Part shown: positions 25,886 through 32,896 of the stretch, piece by piece
Layout: the number at the start of each line of letters is the position of its first letter
How positions within the stretch are numbered: the stretch's first letter is position 1
Source: Actinoallomurus vinaceus
GTDB lineage: Bacteria > Actinomycetota > Actinomycetes > Streptosporangiales > Streptosporangiaceae
Reading direction: 5' to 3'
NCBI RefSeq assembly: GCF_039542055.1
Contig: NZ_BAABHK010000008.1
Span: forward strand, 310,001-374,000
Length of the DNA stretch: 64,000 nt
Notes under the pieces: model-generated
The model's database searches: none
What the model saw: the letters and a program-made list of their open reading frames with translations, nothing else
Told to the model about the DNA's origin: nothing
Made by a program: the position numbers and the translations under genes

Positions 25886-26263
25886 TGGGCCCGCCCTCGG
25901 CGGCCATCCCGCCGGCGCCTACACCCGCGCCGTCCTCGCCATCACGGTGTGTCGGAGCGAGGCCGCCGAACGCCAGGCGCCGAGACGCAGCAGAGGTCCG
26001 TGGCGATCGCCGCGCTCGCCGGCCGTGCCGAGCGGGACGGCCGGACTCTCACGCTGCAGGTCGAGGAGCTACGGCGTGCGCGGTCGTGCGCCGATAATCC
26101 TTCCCCGATGACGCTGACTCCGGGCCGCGCGGCGAGCGTCCTTCGGGGGCGGCGCTGACGCCGGGACGTCGCCGCCGGGCGACATCGACATCGCGTCGTG
26201 CGTTCCTCTGGGGAAGACCGCGGGTGACGGTACGGCGGAGAACCGGGGGGTAGAGGCTCGGAC
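25886..26263. other. Intergenic region between the two PAP2 genes
   Basis: No gene recognised; frames are short and Arg-rich. It contains copy B of the 53-bp repeat (26107-26160). Confidence 0.5.
26107..26160 (+). repeat. 54-bp repeat, copy B
   Basis: GATGACGCTGAC...GGCGAGCGTCCTT...GGCGGCGCTGACG, paralogous to copy A 274 bp upstream. Both end in the same stop-like GCGCTGACG. Confidence 0.55.
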
Positions 26264-27073
26264 ATGTGGCCACAAAGGGTGCGCCGATGGATGTATCGGC
26301 GGTTCAGCCCCGACGGGCGGCTCGGCCTGCGGCTGACGTTGGCCTGCGCCGCCGTCTTCCTCATCGCGGTGCCCTTCGTCGTCCTGCTGGCCCTGGTGAA
26401 CGCTCGCTGGGCGCCGCTGCGACACCTCGACGACGTCGCCACCGTCGACACGAACACCTTCGTCCTGCGGCACCGGGCGCTGGCCGGGCCGTTGCGGGCC
26501 ACCGCGTACGTCTTCCACCCCTGGGTCTTCCGCGTGATCGTCCTGGCGCTGGCGGCGTGGCTGCTCTTCCGGGGCGCGCGGCGTCTCGCCGCGTGGGCGG
26601 CCGTGAACGTGCTGGTGGCGGGTGTGCTGTCCGCCGGACTCAAGACGGCCGTCGGGCGGCCGCGCCCCGTGCTGCTCAGCCCGATCGCGCACTCCGGCGG
26701 GACGTCGTTCCCGTCGGGGCACGCGCTGATGACGGTGGTGGGCACCACGACAATCGTGCTCATCATGCTGCCGGTGCTGCGCGGCGCCTGGCGCGCGGTC
26801 GCCTGGACGGCCGCGGCGGTGCTCAGCGTGGTGTCCGGGATGTGCCGCGTGCTGCTGGGCGTGCACTACGTCAGCGACGTCGTCGCCGGCTGGATCCTCG
26901 GTGTCGCGATCATGCTGGCCACCACGGCGGCGTTCGAGGCGTGGCGGCGAGGCGAGGGCCGACGCCCGGCCGACCCGCTCCGCGAGGGCGCCGACCCCGA
27001 GGCGGGAGCCACGACCGCGGACGCCGATCACACTCGGTCCGCCGCGGGCGAGGGGCATGCCCGTTCCGTGTGA
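26264..27073 (+). CDS. PAP2-superfamily membrane phosphatase (second of two)
   Basis: 269 residues from ATG at 26264. It has a longer N-terminus than its neighbour and a hydrophilic acidic tail (from about 220). Motifs are KTAVGRPRP, SFPSGHALM and CRVLLGVHYVSDVVAG. The signature residues are intact, so it is probably active on lipid phosphates at the membrane. The two PAP2 proteins are only distantly similar, so this is not a recent tandem duplication. A strong terminator follows. Confidence 0.9.
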   Translation: MWPQRVRRWMYRRFSPDGRLGLRLTLACAAVFLIAVPFVVLLALVNARWAPLRHLDDVATVDTNTFVLRHRALAGPLRATAYVFHPWVFRVIVLALAAWLLFRGARRLAAWAAVNVLVAGVLSAGLKTAVGRPRPVLLSPIAHSGGTSFPSGHALMTVVGTTTIVLIMLPVLRGAWRAVAWTAAAVLSVVSGMCRVLLGVHYVSDVVAGWILGVAIMLATTAAFEAWRRGEGRRPADPLREGADPEAGATTADADHTRSAAGEGHARSV

Positions 27074-27095
27074 CGTCCGCCGCCCCTGGAAGAGA

Positions 27096-27128
27096 AGAGA
27101 CCCCGGGCGGCGTTCGCCCGGGGTCTCT
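27096..27128. terminator. Strong bidirectional terminator
   Basis: A perfect 14-bp stem AGAGACCCCGGGCG / CGCCCGGGGTCTCT with a 5-nt loop lies between the convergent PAP2 and TAP-like genes. Confidence 0.85.
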
Positions 27129-27143
27129 CGTCGATGCTGCGTG

Positions 27144-28667
27144 TTACGAGTGGACCGGCCGTGACGGTTCTTCGGCGGCCTTCGTGGTCGGCGTGGTGCC
27201 GGTGGGCCAGACGGCCGCGCAGTGCGTGCCCGCGGCGGGGAGCTTCAGCGAGGTCAGGTACGTCTCGATGTAGCCCTTCGCGCAGGGGCTGTTGCGGTAG
27301 TCGCCGTGGCCGACCCCGTCGTACTGCAGGAGCCGGGCGCTCGGGATCTGCTTCGCCACCGTCGTGCTCCACACGTGCGGCGTGGCCACGTCGTACTTGC
27401 TCGCCGTGACCAGGATGGACGTCCCGGCCTTGACCGACAGGCGGTGCTGCGGGTTCGTCACCTTCGACGGCCAGCCGAGGCAGCTCGTGATGTCGCTCCA
27501 GAACTGCGACATGCGCGTGTGCGGCGCGACCTTCGCCAGGTTCTTCCGGTAGCGCTGGAGCTCGGCGAAGCCGCTCACCTGCCACTTCCAGTCCTGGCAC
27601 CAGATGGCCTGGTAGGAGTTCTCGCCCAGGTCCGCGTGGGCGGGCCGGGCCGGCGAGGACAGCGTACGCGCGGTGGACTTTCCGTTCGCCAGGGAGGCCA
27701 GCTTCGTGGCCAGTGCCGCCCAGCGCTCGCCCGGCCGGTACATCGGGCTGAACGCGATCTCCCGCAGCCCGTTGGCATCGATCTTCGTGCCGTTCGACGG
27801 GTCGGTCAGCGTGCCCTTCTCGGCCTTGGCGTACAGGCCGTCCCACACGGCCCGGACGTTCTGGCCGTGCAGCGCGCAGCCGCTCGTACGGGCGCACCAG
27901 TCGGCGAAGGCGTTGAACGACGACTCGAAGTCACGCGTCGCCGTCTCCAGGTACCGGTACGCCGACGTGATGCTGTGGTCCATGTTGGAGTCGATCGTCA
28001 TCGCGCGGATGCGGCTGGGGAACAGCTCGGCGTACTGCTGGCCGATCTGCGTCCCGTACGACCCTCCGTAGTAACTGATCTTCTTCTCGCCGAGCGCCGT
28101 GCGGATGGCGTCCATGTCCCGGATGGTGCTGACCGTGTCGACGTGGTCGAACAGCGGCCCGGTGTTGGCGCGGCAGTCGGCGCCGAGCTTCGCGTTGTAC
28201 GCCAGCAGGCTCTTGTACTCGGCCTGCGTGCTCGGGAAGTCGGCCGGCGCCTTGTCGAGCAGGGCCTGACTGCACTGAACCGGGTGGCTGCGCGAGACGC
28301 CGCGCGGGTCCCAGCTGACGATGTCGAACCGCTGCCGCAGGACGCTGTCGTCGGCGATGTTCCGCCCGATGATGTACGAGTCGATGCCCGAGACGCCCGG
28401 CCCGCCGGGGTTGACGAGCAGGATGCCGATCCGGTGCTTCGGGTCGAGGGCGGGCAGCCGGCCGACCGCCAGGTCGAAGGTCGCGCCCTTCGGCTTGGCC
28501 CAGTCGACGGGCACCTTGATCGTCGTGCAGTCGGACTTCTGTGTGCCGCCGCAGTCGTGCCACGACAGGCTCGCCGGCTTCGACGTCGCGCCGGCGGTCG
28601 CGGGAGCGGCGACCATGGCCGTGGCACCGGCGATCAGAGCGGCCATCGCCGCCGTCATTCTTCGCAC
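27144..28667 (-). CDS. Secreted alpha/beta-hydrolase peptidase, TAP-like (tripeptidyl aminopeptidase family)
   Basis: 507 residues from GTG at 28667, chosen because AGGAG lies 8 bases upstream; an ATG three codons later also exists. The signal peptide covers about residues 1-28. The fold is shown by LLVNPGGPGVSG (oxyanion), FDIVSWDPRGVSRS, nucleophile GGSYGTQIG, the acid in TASKYDVATP, and the catalytic His in GVGHGDYRNSPC. The TAP-like C-terminal domain is typical of Streptomyces SlpD/SlpE-type exported peptidases that remove N-terminal tripeptides. Upstream lies a dyad-rich region (28717-28751). Confidence 0.88.
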   Translation of the reverse strand: MRRMTAAMAALIAGATAMVAAPATAGATSKPASLSWHDCGGTQKSDCTTIKVPVDWAKPKGATFDLAVGRLPALDPKHRIGILLVNPGGPGVSGIDSYIIGRNIADDSVLRQRFDIVSWDPRGVSRSHPVQCSQALLDKAPADFPSTQAEYKSLLAYNAKLGADCRANTGPLFDHVDTVSTIRDMDAIRTALGEKKISYYGGSYGTQIGQQYAELFPSRIRAMTIDSNMDHSITSAYRYLETATRDFESSFNAFADWCARTSGCALHGQNVRAVWDGLYAKAEKGTLTDPSNGTKIDANGLREIAFSPMYRPGERWAALATKLASLANGKSTARTLSSPARPAHADLGENSYQAIWCQDWKWQVSGFAELQRYRKNLAKVAPHTRMSQFWSDITSCLGWPSKVTNPQHRLSVKAGTSILVTASKYDVATPHVWSTTVAKQIPSARLLQYDGVGHGDYRNSPCAKGYIETYLTSLKLPAAGTHCAAVWPTGTTPTTKAAEEPSRPVHS

Positions 28668-28716
28668 CCGTTCGTCTCCTGGAAGTGGGGGGAACAGCGC
28701 CGTCGGACAAGACGGC

Positions 28717-28751
28717 GTGATCTTGAACAAAGATGATCTTAGTGAGATCAC
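28717..28751. promoter_or_regulatory. AT-rich dyad upstream of the TAP-like peptidase
   Basis: GTGATCT (28717) and AGATCAC (28745) form an inverted pair with an inner GATCTT/GAGATC dyad. It lies 50-85 bp upstream of the GTG start, in the likely promoter. Confidence 0.35.
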
Positions 28752-28939
28752 CGACAGGCGGGGATGAGACGGACCTTTCGCCGGTGGATCGCGCGGCTCG
28801 CGCCGTTCCCTTTCCGGCTGCTGACGTTGTCGTGACCGGAATCGATCGTGTCTCTCGGTGATCGCGCGAGAGCATGGAGTGCCGATCCGTCATCCGTCGC
28901 ATCCACCGTGCGGCCGATCTCGTAGGGAGCCTGATCGTC

Positions 28940-29908
28940 ATGTGGCCGAGAACGCGAACGCCACGGCGGCGTGCGGTGCTGCGCGCGGCGGCCGCGGCCC
29001 TGACCCTGCTGACGTGCGCCGCCCCCGGTCCGGCGTTCGCCACACCGTCGGCCCCGGGCCGGCCCGACGCCCTTCCGATGCCGATCCCGCCCGTCCGGCT
29101 CCACGGCATCACCGCGGTCTCCGGCGGCGGTGACTTCGCGCTGGCGCTGCGGACCGACGGCACGGTCGTCGGCTGGGGACGGGACGACTTCGGCCAGGCG
29201 AGCTCCGCGCGGTTCCTGCGCGGCATCACCGCGATCTCCGCCGGCAGTGACTTCGCCATCGCGCTGCGCACCGACGGGACGGTCGTCGGCTGGGGCAACG
29301 ACCAGTTCGGCAAGGCCAGCCCGCCGCGCTGGCTGCGCGGCGTCCGGGGCATCTCGGCCGGCGGCGACTGGGCCATGGCGGTCAAGTGGGACGGCACCGT
29401 GGTGGCGTGGGGCAGCGACTCCTTCCGGAAGGTCAGCTCGGCGAACCGGCTCTCCGGGATGACGGCCGTCTCCGCCGGTCCAGACTTCGGCCTCGCGCTG
29501 CGCTACGACGGCACCGTGGTCGGCATGGGCAATGACGAGTTCGGCAAGTCGAGCCTGACGCGCTTCCTGCGCGGCATCACCGCCATCACCACCGGCAACA
29601 ACTTCGGCATCGCCCTCCGGACGGATGGCACCCTCGTGGGCTGGGGAGGCAACGAGTTCCGTCAGGTCACGTCCGCCCGCCGGGTCTTCGGGATCCGCCA
29701 GGTCTCCGCCAGCGCCGGGTTCGTCAACGCGGTGCGCTGGGACGGCACCGTGGTCGGCTGGGGCCGGGACGAGTTCGGCCAGGCGAGCCCGCCGCGCTGG
29801 CTGCGCGGCGTCATCGAGGTCTCCTCGGCCAGTGACTTCGTGCTCGCCCTGCGGACCGACGGCACCGTCGTCGAGTACGGCAACGTCCGCCTCCCGGACA
29901 GGCCCTAG
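28940..29908 (+). CDS. Secreted RCC1-like beta-propeller protein with seven 39-residue repeats
   Basis: 322 residues from ATG at 28940 (AGGGAGC upstream) with a signal peptide ending near AFATP. From residue 56 there are seven tandem repeats, each exactly 39 residues (117 bp; starts at 29105, 29222, 29339, 29456, 29573, 29690 and 29807, the last truncated). The consensus is G-I-x-A-x-S-A-x-x-D-F-x-x-A-L-R-x-DGTVVGWGxDxFGQAS. This matches RCC1-type blades, and seven copies would close a propeller. It probably mediates extracellular protein binding; no enzymatic residues are seen. Its stop shares CTAG with the stop of the convergent MFS gene. Confidence 0.85.
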   Translation: MWPRTRTPRRRAVLRAAAAALTLLTCAAPGPAFATPSAPGRPDALPMPIPPVRLHGITAVSGGGDFALALRTDGTVVGWGRDDFGQASSARFLRGITAISAGSDFAIALRTDGTVVGWGNDQFGKASPPRWLRGVRGISAGGDWAMAVKWDGTVVAWGSDSFRKVSSANRLSGMTAVSAGPDFGLALRYDGTVVGMGNDEFGKSSLTRFLRGITAITTGNNFGIALRTDGTLVGWGGNEFRQVTSARRVFGIRQVSASAGFVNAVRWDGTVVGWGRDEFGQASPPRWLRGVIEVSSASDFVLALRTDGTVVEYGNVRLPDRP

Positions 29909-31149
29909 CCCGCGGCGACGGGCTGGGGCACGGCGGGCGGTGCCGACGGAGCGGCGGGCACGGGCAACGGCGCGGCCTGGCGGCGGGCGATCCGCGGAGC
30001 CAGGGCTCCGACCCCCAGGGCCGCCGCGGTGCCGGCGATCGCGCTGAACCACCACACCGCGGCCGGCCCGGCCGACGCGTAGACGCCGGTGCCCACAGAG
30101 AGCGCGGCGAACCGGGCGATGCCCCAGGTCCACTGGAAGGCGCCCTGGTAGCGGCCGCGAGCGTCCTCCGGCGCGAGGCCCGCCACGATCGAGCCCGGGA
30201 CGCCGCCGACCGTCGCCTCGCCGGCCGACCACAGCACGACCGTCCCCGCGTACGCCCAGAGGTCGTGGGCGACTCCCGTCAGGGCGATGCCCACCGCCAC
30301 CAGCACGCTGCCGGCCACGTACACCGGCACCTGCCGGAACCGCGACAGCACGTGCAGGGCCACCGGCTGCAGGACCACCACGAGGACGGCGTTGAGCGTC
30401 GCCATCACGCCGAGCGTGGCGGTCGACAGGCCGTCGTCGCGGATCGCCAGCGGCAGGGCCACCTCGGTGAGCGAGTAGATCGCCAGTGCGATGCCGAACA
30501 GCGGGAGCAGCGCCCGCATCAGCGGATCCCGCAGCACCACGCCGTATCCCGCGCCGCCCGTGGAGGAACCGGCCCGGACCGCCCTGCCGCGCCCCCCGGG
30601 CAGCAGCGTCACCGCGATGACGGCGAACGCCAGCGAGCTCACCGCGTCGACGAGGAACAGCAGCCAATAGCCGTGTGCCGCGAGGAACCCGCCGAGGACG
30701 CCGGCCACCGCCGTGCCGATGTTGACGCCCCAGTGGAACAGCGAGAACGCCCTGCGGCGCCCGTCGACCGGCACCGTGTCGGTCATCAGGGCACCGGTGG
30801 CCGGGCTGACCATGCTGCCCGCCCCGCTGAGGAGCACGGCCGCGAACGCCAGGGTGAGGACGTTCGGTGCGGCGTACAGCAGGCCCTGGGCGGCGGCGGT
30901 ACCGAGCAGCCCGGCCAGGATCGTGGGACGCCGCCCGACGCGGTCGGCGAGCAGCCCGCCGACCGCCGGCCCGATCAGGTTGCCCGCGCCCAGCGCGCCG
31001 AGCACGTACGGCACCTGCCGGGTGGAGACGCCGCGCGACCCCAGATAGAACACGAGGAAAGGCGTCACGACGTAGCCGATCCGGTTCACGATGGTCCCGG
31101 CGAAGATGATCCAGACGGTACGGGGCAGCCCGCTGAAGGTGGAGAACAT
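29905..31149 (-). CDS. MFS transporter, 12-TM, under divergent ArsR-type regulator
   Basis: 414 residues. It has twelve hydrophobic segments and the MFS motif A loop GGLLADRVGRRPTILAG between TM2 and TM3. The substrate is unknown; arrangement with a divergent ArsR/DUF5937 regulator suggests regulated export. The Pro/Ala-rich C-terminal tail is cytosolic. Its stop (CTA on the plus strand, 29905-29907) overlaps the RCC1-like gene's stop (TAG, 29906-29908). Confidence 0.9.
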   Translation of the reverse strand: MFSTFSGLPRTVWIIFAGTIVNRIGYVVTPFLVFYLGSRGVSTRQVPYVLGALGAGNLIGPAVGGLLADRVGRRPTILAGLLGTAAAQGLLYAAPNVLTLAFAAVLLSGAGSMVSPATGALMTDTVPVDGRRRAFSLFHWGVNIGTAVAGVLGGFLAAHGYWLLFLVDAVSSLAFAVIAVTLLPGGRGRAVRAGSSTGGAGYGVVLRDPLMRALLPLFGIALAIYSLTEVALPLAIRDDGLSTATLGVMATLNAVLVVVLQPVALHVLSRFRQVPVYVAGSVLVAVGIALTGVAHDLWAYAGTVVLWSAGEATVGGVPGSIVAGLAPEDARGRYQGAFQWTWGIARFAALSVGTGVYASAGPAAVWWFSAIAGTAAALGVGALAPRIARRQAAPLPVPAAPSAPPAVPQPVAAG

Positions 31150-31218
31150 GACCGAAATCCTGCGGCTGCCGTAGACTCACGGCCATTGATTAAGGCATGA
31201 CCGAATCCAAGGGGAGCC

Positions 31219-32184
31219 ATGCAGTCCGAACTGGCCTTCTCCGCGGACGACCTGGCGCTCACCCGGCTCGCCGTCTCCCCGATGTGGGAGGTCGTCACCA
31301 GCTTCCGGCTCCTGATCACCGGCTCCCCGCATCCGGTGCATCGCCCCTGGCTCGAACAGGTACGGCCGCGGGTGGCCGCCGCCGGGCTCGACGCCGGCTG
31401 GCTCGCCCAGCTGATCCCGGCCAGCGGGCACCTCGCCGACTTCCTCACCCCGTCCCCCGGCGAGCCCGCGCCCACCCTCGACGCCGAGCTGGCCGCCATC
31501 CGCGCCACTCCCGTCGAACTCGTCCTCCACGACATCGACCTGCTCGGTGAGCCACGCCGCGCGGCCATGCGCGCGGATCCGGAGTCCCACCTGGCCCAGG
31601 TCTGCGCGGAGATCGAGACATATTGGGAGCTCGCACTCGCGCCGTACTGGGCGAGGATCCGCGCGGTGCTGGACGCCGACGTCTTCCACCGCGCCCGCCA
31701 GGTCGCCGAGCGCGGCACCGCACACCTCTTCAACGACCTGCACAAGTCGCTGAGCTGGGACGACAACACCCTGCGGATGGTCCGTCGACAGTGCATCCTC
31801 TCCAGGGAGACCGCCGGAAGGGGACTGGTGCTGCTGCCGTCCGTCTTCGCGGACACGGTGCTCACCTGGTCCTGCCCGCCGGAACCGCCACAGCTCGCCT
31901 ATCCCGCCCGCGGCATCGGCACGCTGTGGGAGCACCGCCCGGTGCAGCGTGCCGAGGCGATCGCCGCCATCCTCGGCCGCTCCCGTACCCTCCTGCTGAC
32001 CGAGTTGGAGGCCCCTGCCTCCACGACCGAGCTCGCCCACCGCACCGGCATCTCGGCCGCGGGCGTCTCCCAGCACCTCACGGCACTACGGGACGCCGGC
32101 ATGGTCAGCGCCCACCGCGCCGGCCGCTCGGTCCTCTACGCCCGTACGGCGATCGCCGAGTCCCTTCTCGGCACCGCGGCCTGA
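31219..32184 (+). CDS. ArsR-type HTH regulator with DUF5937 domain
   Basis: 321 residues from ATG at 31219 (GGGGAG upstream). The N-terminal about 230 residues match the DUF5937 pattern of actinobacterial ArsR-like regulators (LTRLAVSPMWEVVTSFRLL). The C-terminal winged HTH is TTELAHRTGISAAGVSQHLTALRDAGMVSAHRAGRSVLY. It probably represses the divergent MFS gene. In the 69-bp intergenic region the sequence CATGACCGAA(A)TCC occurs twice (31147 and 31196), a candidate operator pair, though the first copy overlaps the MFS start codon. Confidence 0.88.
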   Translation: MQSELAFSADDLALTRLAVSPMWEVVTSFRLLITGSPHPVHRPWLEQVRPRVAAAGLDAGWLAQLIPASGHLADFLTPSPGEPAPTLDAELAAIRATPVELVLHDIDLLGEPRRAAMRADPESHLAQVCAEIETYWELALAPYWARIRAVLDADVFHRARQVAERGTAHLFNDLHKSLSWDDNTLRMVRRQCILSRETAGRGLVLLPSVFADTVLTWSCPPEPPQLAYPARGIGTLWEHRPVQRAEAIAAILGRSRTLLLTELEAPASTTELAHRTGISAAGVSQHLTALRDAGMVSAHRAGRSVLYARTAIAESLLGTAA

Positions 32185-32188
32185 CCGC

Positions 32189-32845
32189 TCACGCGAGGTG
32201 GTGCGCCGCCAGCACCCGGTCCACGCTGCGGAAGCGGCGCTGGTACACCGCCTGGATCCCGCTCCACTTCGGCGGGTCCTGGGCGATGGCCCGACGCTGG
32301 TACGCGATCTCCAGGGCGTTCCACACCACGGCGACGCGGGACCGGTCGACGCACCGGGCGTCGGCGACGGCGACCTTGATCTCCTTGTCGCCGGGCTTCG
32401 GCCGTGGCCTGACGTCGGGCAGGTGGAGCCGGTCCGACGCGGCGAAGACGTCGGCCGGGAGGTCGTACCCCTTGTCCTTCATACAGACGGACCACGTCTT
32501 CTCCGCCGCCTTGACCTTCGGGTCCCGCCGGGTCGTGTGGAAGGAGTCCATCTCCATCTCGTTCGCGGCCCGGAAGGCGGTCATGTAGGCGTCCGGGCCG
32601 TCCAGCGTCCGGTCCACCTCGCCGCCGCAGCCGCCCTTCGGCACGGCCCGGCCCTTGAACGTCGAGACGGCCCCGGAGGAGACGTCCTGCTCGGCCCGGC
32701 TCGGCGTCGGGACGTCAGGCGCCGCGCGGTCGTCGCCCGGCCACCAGTAGCCGTCCCGGGCCGCCCGGGACTCGTCCCGGCTCCCGTACCGCAGCTCGGT
32801 GATGGTCGCCGGTCCCCGCTGCCGGCCGCTCTCCTGCGGGTACAC
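32189..32845 (-). CDS. Hypothetical protein of a lipoprotein-like family, N-terminus probably missing
   Basis: 218 residues from GTG at 32845, the only usable start; an in-frame stop lies about 50 bp upstream. The body has paired cysteines (GGCGGEVDR, SVCMKDKGYDLP, DARCVDR) typical of actinobacterial secreted or lipoprotein hypotheticals with a CMKxxGYD motif. Those relatives carry an N-terminal signal peptide and lipobox, absent here, so this copy may be a 5'-truncated gene. It ends close to the convergent ArsR stop and starts 51 bp after the amylase gene on the same strand. Confidence 0.55.
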   Translation of the reverse strand: MYPQESGRQRGPATITELRYGSRDESRAARDGYWWPGDDRAAPDVPTPSRAEQDVSSGAVSTFKGRAVPKGGCGGEVDRTLDGPDAYMTAFRAANEMEMDSFHTTRRDPKVKAAEKTWSVCMKDKGYDLPADVFAASDRLHLPDVRPRPKPGDKEIKVAVADARCVDRSRVAVVWNALEIAYQRRAIAQDPPKWSGIQAVYQRRFRSVDRVLAAHHLA

Positions 32846-32896
32846 CGAGGCGATCGGGCCGCCTGGAAAACGTGATCTTACCCTGACTCCTCGTGA

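Noticed and set aside
29105..29905. Regular 117-bp repeats considered as a CRISPR or other non-coding repeat array
   Set aside because: The whole array is one open frame encoding 39-residue RCC1-like repeats; there are no alternating unique spacers.
28748..31186. 812-codon minus-strand frame across the RCC1-like and MFS genes
   Set aside because: Out of frame with the clear MFS protein and antisense to the RCC1 repeats; low-complexity composition.
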